DNA from: JBFGWM01 sp041588495
Lineage (GTDB): Bacteria > Pseudomonadota > Gammaproteobacteria > Pseudomonadales > JBFGWM01
DNA length: 11,575 bases
Assembly: GCA_041588495.1 (NCBI GenBank)
Contig: JBFGWM010000070.1
Span: forward strand, 1 to 11,575
Direction of reading: 5' to 3'
The notes under the pieces are model-generated. The model searched no databases. It was not told where the DNA came from and saw only the letters and a list, made by a program, of their open reading frames with translations. Shown one piece after another: positions 6,137 through 11,575 of this stretch. The position numbers and the translations under genes were made by a program. The stretch's first letter is position 1. Every line of letters starts with the position of its first letter.

Positions 6137-7357
6137 ATGGGCGACTTCTACCAGAACGGCATCATCACCAACTTTCACAACCTCACCCGGTGTCCGCTGC
6201 AGGACCTCGAGGCGGACCTCGGCTACTTCGCCCAGCGGCGCCCGATGTCACTGGTCCTGCCGTCGCTGTACTCCGAACTGGAAGGTCCGGCACTGGACCA
6301 CATCGTGGAGGAACTGTGTGGCGCGTCCTGGCTCGGCGAGATCGTCATCGGCCTCGATCGCGCCGACCGCGAGCAGTTCCTGCACGCGAAGAAGTTCTTC
6401 GCGCGCCTGCCCCAGCACCACCGCATCCTGTGGAACGACGGCCCGCGGCTGCGTGCGCTGGACGACGAACTGCGCACCAAGGGCCTATCGCCCAAGGAAC
6501 CCGGCAAGGGGCGCAACGTGTGGTTCTGTTTCGGCTACATCATTGCCTCGGGCAAGGCACAGGCGGTCGCGTTGCACGACTGCGATATCGTCACCTACCA
6601 GCGCGAACTGCTGGCACGCCTGATCTACCCGGTGGCGAACCCGAATTTCAGTTACCAGTTCTGCAAGGGGTATTACTCGCGCATCGCCGACGGCCAGCTG
6701 CGCGGGCGGGTCAGCCGCCTGATGGTCACCCCGCTGATCCGCGCCCTGAAAAAAATGTTCGGCCCGCTCGATTACCTGGAGTACCTGGACAGTTATCGCT
6801 ACCCGCTGGCCGGGGAGTTCTCCATGCGCGCCGACGTCCTCAACGAGATCCGCATTCCCAGCGACTGGGGCCTGGAGGTCGGCATTCTCTCCGAGGTGCA
6901 CCGCAACTATTCGACCAAGCACCTGTGCCAGGTCGACATCGCCGACGTCTATGACCACAAGCACCAGCCACTGTCCGAGGAGAACCCGGAGGCCGGCCTG
7001 TCGCGGATGAGCCGCGACATCGCCCAGGCGGTGTTCCGCAAGATGGCGACCCTCGGTGTGCAGTTCACGTCAGGTTCGTTCCGCACCGTCAAGGCAACCT
7101 ACTACCGGATCGCCCTGGACCTGATCGAGACCTATTACGACGACGCCCTGATGAACGGCCTGCGCACCGACCGCCACGCGGAGGAGAAGGCCGTGGAGCT
7201 TTTCGCGCAGAACATCATGGAGGCCGGCAACCGCTTCCTCGACCGGCCCATGGAGAAACCGTTCATTCCCAGCTGGAACCGGGTGCGCGCGGCGATTCCC
7301 GATTTCCTCGAGCGTCTCCACGAGGCCGTCGAGAAGGACAGCGAACCCGGCGCCTGA
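6137..7357 (+). CDS. gpgS: Glucosyl-3-phosphoglycerate synthase (GT81-type)
   Basis: A 406-residue cytoplasmic glycosyltransferase of the GT-A fold. It is predicted to transfer glucose from an NDP-glucose to 3-phosphoglycerate, the committed step to glucosylglycerate. Visible features are the N-terminal nucleotide-binding run VLPSLYSELEG (40-50), GKGRNVW (123-129), the metal/nucleotide DxD motif in LHDCDIV (Asp148 and Asp150), YPLAGEFSM (222-230) in the acceptor region, and VYDHKHQ (271-277) with candidate metal-ligand histidines. Length and motif order fit the bacterial/archaeal GpgS group rather than mannosyl-3-phosphoglycerate synthase. No Shine-Dalgarno precedes the ATG at 6137, and the start codon lies inside a CCCATGGG palindrome, so translation may be weak or coupled to the phosphatase. 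The gene ends 3 bases from the stop of the convergent phosphorylase gene. Whether UDP-, ADP- or GDP-glucose is preferred cannot be read from the sequence; galU nearby points to UDP-glucose. Confidence 0.92.
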   Translation: MGDFYQNGIITNFHNLTRCPLQDLEADLGYFAQRRPMSLVLPSLYSELEGPALDHIVEELCGASWLGEIVIGLDRADREQFLHAKKFFARLPQHHRILWNDGPRLRALDDELRTKGLSPKEPGKGRNVWFCFGYIIASGKAQAVALHDCDIVTYQRELLARLIYPVANPNFSYQFCKGYYSRIADGQLRGRVSRLMVTPLIRALKKMFGPLDYLEYLDSYRYPLAGEFSMRADVLNEIRIPSDWGLEVGILSEVHRNYSTKHLCQVDIADVYDHKHQPLSEENPEAGLSRMSRDIAQAVFRKMATLGVQFTSGSFRTVKATYYRIALDLIETYYDDALMNGLRTDRHAEEKAVELFAQNIMEAGNRFLDRPMEKPFIPSWNRVRAAIPDFLERLHEAVEKDSEPGA

Positions 7358-7360
7358 AGA

Positions 7361-9115
7361 TCAGATCTGCAGCAGCCACATGGACTGGTAAGGCTGCAGT
7401 TCCAGTTCATCGATGCCCTGGCCGTAACTGCGGGCACCGAGCAGATCCTGCCAGGCGGCACCCGCGTCCAGGCCGGCATCCTGCAGGCTTGGCGCCAGGC
7501 GCTGGTCGGTGACGTTGTGCAGGGCGAGCAGGGTGCGCCGCGGCCCCGCACGTTCGCGCACGATGGCGAAGAACCCCGCCCCGGCATCCACCACCCGTTG
7601 CGCGCAGGACGGATGGAAACAGGGTTCCTGGCGACGCACCGTCAGCATCCGCCGCATCTCGTTGAACACCTCGCTGTTGGGCGTGTTGCGTCCCTGCAAC
7701 AGGGCCTCCAGCTCATCGCGCTGCCAGCGCCGGCGGTTGATGGAACGCAGGCGCCCGGTGCGTTCGACACCCTCGATGTCGTTCGGGGTCGCCGTGAGGC
7801 TGTGCAGGTACACGGCCGGAATACCCTTCAGGCCCAGCATCACCGCCTGCGAACACAGGAAGCGCTGCACCTGCCACTGGTCGGCGCCGCGCCGGGTGCC
7901 CTGCATGGCGTCGAACCAGGCGATGTTGATCTCGTAGGGGGAGTCGGAGCCGTCGGTGTTCGCCTTCATGCTGACGAAGCCGCCGAAACGGTGCATCAGG
8001 TCGACCAGGTCCGCCACGTCGCGGGATTCGAGGATGCCCTCCAGGGCACGCACCCCGATACCGTCGTGGCTGGCCGTGAAATTGAAGAACGTGCAGTTCT
8101 CGGGAAGCCCGGGCAGCGACGCGGCCCAGCCGGAAAGGGCCCGCGCATCACCCGCGACCATGGTGTGCAGCAACAACGGCGGCAGGGTGAACTGGTACAC
8201 CATGTGGGCCTCTTCACCGCGACCGAAGTAGCTGAGGTTCTCCGCATTGGGCACGTTGGTCTCGGTAAGCAGCAACGCACCGGGCGCCACCTCGTCCATG
8301 ATCCGGCGCAACAGTTTCACCACCGCGTGGGTCTGCGGCAGGTGAATGCAGGAGGTGCCGATCTCCTTCCACAGGTACGCAATGGCGTCGAGGCGCACCA
8401 GTCGCGCACCGAGATGCAGGTAGTCGATGAGAATCGCCACCATCATCACCAGCACGTCCGGATTGGAGAAATCGAGATCGATCTGGTCCTCGGAGAATGT
8501 CGCCCACAGGTGGCGGGTGCCGCGCCGGGTCTGCACCGGCACCAGCAGGGGCGTGTTGCGCGGCCGCACCACGGCCGAAAGATCGGTCTCGGGGTCGACC
8601 TCGATGAAGAAATTGCGGCCCGGGCCGTTGTTGCCGAGGAAATCCGCGAACCAGAGGCATTCCCTGGAAACGTGGTTGATGACGAGGTCGAACATGAGGT
8701 CGAAATCCTGGCCCAGGCGCCGGATGTCGTCCCAGTCTCCCAAGACCGGGTTGACCTGCTCGAAATCGATCACGGCAAAGCCGTCGTCGGAGCTGTAGGG
8801 AAAGAACGGCAGCACGTGGATACCGCTCAGGCAACCCTGCAACTGCTGGTGGATGAAGTCCGCGAGCGCCTGCAACGGCGGGACCGCATCATCGAGGATG
8901 CTGTCGCCGTAGGTGATCAGGAGAATGTCACCCTGGTCCCACAGGCCCCGCTCCGCATAACGCGCACAGGGCCCGCGCTCGGCAATCACCGCCTGCAGTC
9001 GGGCCAGCACGTCCGCGGCGCCTTCCGCGTAGATTGCGCGCAACAGGCGCAGGCAGTCGGCCGAGAACTCGTCGGATTTTCGCGCGACAGCGGCGCTGCC
9101 CTGTGAATCGCTCAT
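7361..9115 (-). CDS. GH13 subfamily 18 phosphorylase, probably glucosylglycerate phosphorylase
   Basis: A 584-residue sucrose-phosphorylase-like enzyme predicted to split glucosylglycerate with phosphate into glucose 1-phosphate and glycerate. GH13 landmarks are in order: HVLPFFPYSSDDGF (100-113), the FDLVINH region (142-148), nucleophile Asp243 in VRLDAIAYLWK, acid/base Glu285 in LTETNVPN, and transition-state Asp351 in ASHDGIG. Motifs GTSCIHL (253-259), DLSAVVRPR (178-186) and SPYEIN (392-397) resemble E. coli YcjM, a characterised glucosylglycerate phosphorylase; true sucrose phosphorylases differ around the acid/base and acceptor loops. The context next to glucosylglycerate synthesis genes supports this reading; glucosylglycerol or sucrose are less likely substrates. 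There is no signal peptide, so it acts in the cytoplasm. The start at 9115 is set by a very strong ribosome site. The gene is convergent with gpgS and divergent from galU, so it is not co-transcribed with either. Confidence 0.9.
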   Translation of the reverse strand: MSDSQGSAAVARKSDEFSADCLRLLRAIYAEGAADVLARLQAVIAERGPCARYAERGLWDQGDILLITYGDSILDDAVPPLQALADFIHQQLQGCLSGIHVLPFFPYSSDDGFAVIDFEQVNPVLGDWDDIRRLGQDFDLMFDLVINHVSRECLWFADFLGNNGPGRNFFIEVDPETDLSAVVRPRNTPLLVPVQTRRGTRHLWATFSEDQIDLDFSNPDVLVMMVAILIDYLHLGARLVRLDAIAYLWKEIGTSCIHLPQTHAVVKLLRRIMDEVAPGALLLTETNVPNAENLSYFGRGEEAHMVYQFTLPPLLLHTMVAGDARALSGWAASLPGLPENCTFFNFTASHDGIGVRALEGILESRDVADLVDLMHRFGGFVSMKANTDGSDSPYEINIAWFDAMQGTRRGADQWQVQRFLCSQAVMLGLKGIPAVYLHSLTATPNDIEGVERTGRLRSINRRRWQRDELEALLQGRNTPNSEVFNEMRRMLTVRRQEPCFHPSCAQRVVDAGAGFFAIVRERAGPRRTLLALHNVTDQRLAPSLQDAGLDAGAAWQDLLGARSYGQGIDELELQPYQSMWLLQI

Positions 9116-9119
9116 TTCA

Positions 9120-9129
9120 GATCACCTCC
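9120..9129 (-). promoter_or_regulatory. Full-length Shine-Dalgarno of the phosphorylase gene
   Basis: Read on the minus strand, GGAGGTGATC is complementary over all ten bases to the usual 3' end of 16S rRNA (GATCACCTCC). The GGAGG core ends 9 bases before the ATG at 9115-9113. This fixes the start and predicts much better initiation than for gpgS (no Shine-Dalgarno) or galU (TTG start). Confidence 0.85.
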
Positions 9130-9168
9130 CCGGCGGCAACGGAACCGGCCGGTCCACTCACCCCTGCC

Positions 9169-9197
9169 AGTCTAAGAGTGACGCATCCGGCTGCCAA
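9169..9197 (-). promoter_or_regulatory. Candidate sigma-70 promoter of the phosphorylase gene
   Basis: On the minus strand TTGGCA (9197-9192, 5 of 6) and TAGACT (9174-9169, 4 of 6) are separated by exactly 17 bases. Transcription would begin near 9162, about 47 bases before the ATG. The elements overlap the rightward galU promoter. Confidence 0.45.
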
Positions 9198-9206
9198 CGG
9201 TATATT
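9178..9206 (+). promoter_or_regulatory. galU: Candidate sigma-70 promoter of galU
   Basis: GTGACG (9178-9183, 4 of 6 to TTGACA) and TATATT (9201-9206, 5 of 6 to TATAAT) are 17 bases apart. Transcription would start near 9213, about 32 bases before the TTG start codon. The -35 lies inside the spacer of the opposite-strand phosphorylase promoter. Confidence 0.5.
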
Positions 9207-9244
9207 GACCGCACATCCCCTCAACGGGCCAGGAGCAGAGGAAA

Positions 9245-10078
9245 TTGATCAACAAGTGCCTGTTTCCGGTCGCCGGCTACGGAACCCGTTTCCTGCCGGC
9301 AACCAAGTCGATGCCCAAGGAAATGCTGCCGATCGTCAACAAGCCGCTGATCCAGTACGGGGTCGAGGAAGCGATGGAAGCCGGGCTCACCGACCTCGAG
9401 TTCGTCACCGGCCGCAACAAGCGCGCCATCCCCGATCACTTCGACATCAGCTACGAACTCGAGCACGAGATTGCCGGCACCGGCAAGGAAAAGTATCTCG
9501 AGGGCATCAACGAGATCATGGAAACCTGTTCGTTCACCTATACGCGACAGCGGCGCATGCTCGGCCTCGGCCATGCCATCCTTGCCGGGGAGACCATGAT
9601 CAACGACCAGCCCTTCGGCGTGGTGCTGGCCGACGACCTGTGCCTCAACCATAACGGCGACCCGGGCGTGCTCGCGCAACTGGTGAGCCTGTTCAGACAG
9701 TTCCGTTGCACCATCCTCGCGGTCGAGGAAGTGCCGGAGGACCAGATCCACAAGTACGGGGTGATCGCCGGCGAGTGTCTCAAGGAGGACGTGATCCGGG
9801 TTACCGACATGGTGGAGAAACCGAAGAAGGAGGATGCGCCCAGCAACCTCGCCGTGATCGGACGCTACATTCTCACCCCCGACATCTTCGACATCATCCG
9901 CGCGACCCCGCCGGGCAAGAACAACGAGGTCCAGCTGACCGACGCGATTCTCACCCAGGCGAAGCAGGGGTGCGTGATGGCGCTGCGCTTCAAGGGCCGC
10001 CGCTTCGACTGCGGCAGCGTCGATGGCTACGTGGACGCCACCCAGTGGGTCTACGAGAACATCTATCGCGCCAGCTGA
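9245..10078 (+). CDS. galU: UTP--glucose-1-phosphate uridylyltransferase (GalU)
   Basis: A 277-residue cytoplasmic nucleotidyltransferase that makes UDP-glucose from UTP and glucose 1-phosphate. The N-terminal signature PVAGYGTRFLPATKSMPKEM contains the nucleotide-binding G-x-G-T-R and the PKEMLPIV segment. NKPLIQYGVEEA, LGLGHAI (102-108), VLADDL, VEKPKKE and the late FDCGSVDGY (256-264) complete the family pattern; length is close to normal for GalU. The start is TTG at 9245: it places the N-terminus where GalU proteins begin, AGGAG (9231-9235) sits 9 bases upstream, and the next in-frame ATG would remove the nucleotide-binding loop. It can supply glucosyl donor to gpgS and recapture glucose 1-phosphate from the divergent phosphorylase, though GalU also serves cell-envelope sugars. 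The acyltransferase gene follows on the same strand after 117 bases; I see no clear terminator between them. Confidence 0.95.
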   Translation: MINKCLFPVAGYGTRFLPATKSMPKEMLPIVNKPLIQYGVEEAMEAGLTDLEFVTGRNKRAIPDHFDISYELEHEIAGTGKEKYLEGINEIMETCSFTYTRQRRMLGLGHAILAGETMINDQPFGVVLADDLCLNHNGDPGVLAQLVSLFRQFRCTILAVEEVPEDQIHKYGVIAGECLKEDVIRVTDMVEKPKKEDAPSNLAVIGRYILTPDIFDIIRATPPGKNNEVQLTDAILTQAKQGCVMALRFKGRRFDCGSVDGYVDATQWVYENIYRAS

Positions 10079-10195
10079 GCCGGGCACGGCGGCAGTCACG
10101 CCGCGTACAAATCTCCCCTTGCGCGCCTTGCGGGCTCTCCGGGTCGCTGGACTATCCTTAGACATCCAGCCCCGCTCCGAGACGAGGTCCCGACC

Positions 10196-11575
10196 ATGCG
10201 CAAGATGCCCCTCACAGACTCCGCCTGGCTGACCCTTGAAGGCCGCGAAAAACCCTTCCATGTCGGCAGCATGCTGCTGTTCACCTTCCCCGAGGATGCC
10301 GACCGGAACTACCTGCAGGACCTGTACGCCCAGTGGCTGGACGTGAAGAAGCTGCACCCGCTCTACAGCAAGCGCATCCACATGCCGCCCGGCGGGATCG
10401 GCCAGCCCGGTTGGGTGGAGGACGAGGAGTTCGACATCGAGTACCACGTGCGCCACTCGGCACTGCCGAAGCCGGGACGGGTCCGGGAACTGCTGGCGTT
10501 GGTGTCACGGCTGCACGGCACCCTGCTCGACCGCAGCCGGCCGATGTGGGAATCCCACCTGATCGAGGGCCTGCGCGGCAAGCGCTTCGCCATGTACAAC
10601 AAGATGCACCACTGTGTCGTCGATGGCGTGGCGGGCATGAAACTGGTCCAGGAAGCGCTCTCGGAAGACCCGGGCAAGCGCGACATGCCGCCGCCGTGGG
10701 CCGCACCCAGTTCGCGGAAAAAGAAAAAGGTGTCCCGCCAGAGCGGGCCGCTGGATGAACTCAAGGCCGTCCTCAGCACCATCAAGACCCAGGCCGGCAC
10801 CGTGCCCGGCGTGAGCCGCGCGATCGCCGACATGTACCGCGAGGCCCTGCGCAACGAGCATGCCGCGGCGCCGTACCGGGCGCCCATGACCGTACTCAAC
10901 GGGCGCATCACCGGTGCGCGGCGCTTCTCCGCCCAGTCCTGGCCCATCGAGCGGATCCGCGCGGTCGGCAAGGCGTTCGGCGCGACACTCAACGACGTGG
11001 TGCTGGGCATGTGCGGCGGCGCACTGCGCGAATACCTGCTGGAAATCGGTGAATTGCCAGACCAGCCGCTGGTGTCCATGGTCCCGGTCTCGGTGCGACC
11101 CAAGGATCAGGAGGGTTATGGCAACGCCATTTCCATGATCCTGTGCAGCCTTGCGACGGACGAGGCCGACCCGGCCAAGCGCCTGGAGGCCATCCAGGAT
11201 TCCATGAAGATCGGCAAGGAGCGCTTCGCGAAGATGAGTCGCGAGGAGATCATCAATATGATGCTGCTTACGTCTGCGCCGATGCTGTTCGGCTCCCTGC
11301 TGCGCTTCGAGGGCCGCACCCGTCCGGCGTTCAACGTGACCATCTCCAACGTGCCCGGGCCCAAGAAGCACCTGTACTACAACGGCGCGCGCATGGAGGG
11401 CATCTACCCGGTCTCCATCTGCACCCACGGCCAGGCGCTGAACATCACCCTGTGCAGCTATGCCGACAACCTCGAGTTCGGGGTGATCGGCTGCCGCCGC
11501 ACACTGCCGCACCTGCAGCACATCCTCACCCATCTCGAGGACACCCTGCGCGACCTCGAGCGGGCCGCCGGCATC
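10196..11575 (+). CDS. Wax ester synthase/diacylglycerol acyltransferase (WS/DGAT), 3' partial
   Basis: The frame opens at ATG 10196 and is still open after 460 codons at the window edge, so only the extreme C-terminus is missing (the family is usually about 450-500 residues). The catalytic HHxxxDG motif is HHCVVDG (138-144). Other family marks are PLTDSAWL near the N-terminus (5-12), RPMWE (115-119), LNDVVLG in the middle and SNVPGP in the C-terminal part. A basic, Lys-rich linker (about 180-195) separates the two halves. The enzyme family transfers fatty acyl groups from acyl-CoA to fatty alcohols or diacylglycerol, forming wax esters or triacylglycerol as storage lipid at the inner face of the membrane. 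GAGG (10184-10187) lies 8 bases upstream of the start. It follows galU in the same direction; co-transcription is possible. Alcohol versus diacylglycerol preference cannot be read from the sequence. Confidence 0.92.
   Translation, partial: MRKMPLTDSAWLTLEGREKPFHVGSMLLFTFPEDADRNYLQDLYAQWLDVKKLHPLYSKRIHMPPGGIGQPGWVEDEEFDIEYHVRHSALPKPGRVRELLALVSRLHGTLLDRSRPMWESHLIEGLRGKRFAMYNKMHHCVVDGVAGMKLVQEALSEDPGKRDMPPPWAAPSSRKKKKVSRQSGPLDELKAVLSTIKTQAGTVPGVSRAIADMYREALRNEHAAAPYRAPMTVLNGRITGARRFSAQSWPIERIRAVGKAFGATLNDVVLGMCGGALREYLLEIGELPDQPLVSMVPVSVRPKDQEGYGNAISMILCSLATDEADPAKRLEAIQDSMKIGKERFAKMSREEIINMMLLTSAPMLFGSLLRFEGRTRPAFNVTISNVPGPKKHLYYNGARMEGIYPVSICTHGQALNITLCSYADNLEFGVIGCRRTLPHLQHILTHLEDTLRDLERAAGI

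Noticed and set aside
5242..7357. Mannosylglycerate pathway (MpgP/MpgS) instead of glucosylglycerate
   Set aside because: The synthase has the GpgS-type motif set and length, and the locus also holds a glucosyl phosphorylase and galU. The phosphatase alone could act on either substrate.
7517..9106. Long plus-strand open frame opposite the phosphorylase gene
   Set aside because: His/Arg/Gln-rich shadow of the GH13 gene, whose catalytic motifs and strong ribosome site are on the other strand.
7361..9115. Sucrose phosphorylase as the identity of the GH13 gene
   Set aside because: The ETNVPN acid/base region, GTSCIHL and SPYEIN resemble YcjM-type glucosylglycerate phosphorylases, and the neighbours make glucosylglycerate. 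Sucrose is not fully excluded without an assay.
9221..10456. Minus-strand open frame across galU and into the acyltransferase gene
   Set aside because: It overlaps two well-supported plus-strand genes and their intergenic gap; there is no motif support.
10505..11533. Minus-strand open frame opposite the acyltransferase gene
   Set aside because: The plus strand reads continuously from 10196 to the window end with all WS/DGAT motifs; the minus frame is a shadow.
1..11575. Mobile elements, CRISPR arrays, tRNA or rRNA genes
   Set aside because: I saw no direct-repeat arrays, transposase or integrase motifs, or tRNA/rRNA-like sequence; nearly all bases lie in ordinary metabolic or signalling genes.

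Overview
The window is GC-rich (about two thirds G+C by eye) and densely coded, with strong G/C third positions. It looks like a proteobacterial chromosome, most likely a halophilic or haloalkaliphilic gammaproteobacterium. That placement is inference: it rests on the gene types (GGDEF signalling proteins, a glucosylglycerate gene set, a wax ester synthase/DGAT-type acyltransferase) and on Shine-Dalgarno and sigma-70-like signals. I see no rRNA, tRNA, CRISPR array, insertion sequence or prophage gene.

Layout. 1-1501 (+): 3' part of a CocE/S15-type alpha/beta hydrolase. 1643-1807 (+): a 54-residue four-cysteine protein, preceded by a leader with three consecutive hairpins. 1985-3379 and 3499-4887 (both -): two paralogous REC-GAF-GGDEF diguanylate cyclases in tandem. 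4888-5241: a 354-base divergent intergenic region. 5242-6069 and 6137-7357 (+): a HAD phosphatase and a glucosyl-3-phosphoglycerate synthase. 7361-9115 (-): a GH13 subfamily 18 phosphorylase, best read as glucosylglycerate phosphorylase, convergent with the synthase and only 3 bases from it. 9245-10078 (+): galU, divergent from the phosphorylase. 10196 to the window end (+): a WS/DGAT acyltransferase cut off by the window edge.

The core at 5242-10078 reads as a closed glucosylglycerate cycle. GalU makes UDP-glucose from glucose 1-phosphate. The synthase transfers glucose from an NDP-glucose to 3-phosphoglycerate. The phosphatase releases glucosylglycerate, a compatible solute. The phosphorylase splits it with phosphate back to glucose 1-phosphate and glycerate, which can re-enter through GalU. 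The arrangement suggests opposed control of making and breaking the solute: synthase and phosphorylase collide tail to tail with no room for a terminator, and candidate phosphorylase and galU promoters overlap on opposite strands. The two diguanylate cyclases diverge from the biosynthetic pair, so a link between c-di-GMP signalling and osmolyte metabolism is possible but unproven.
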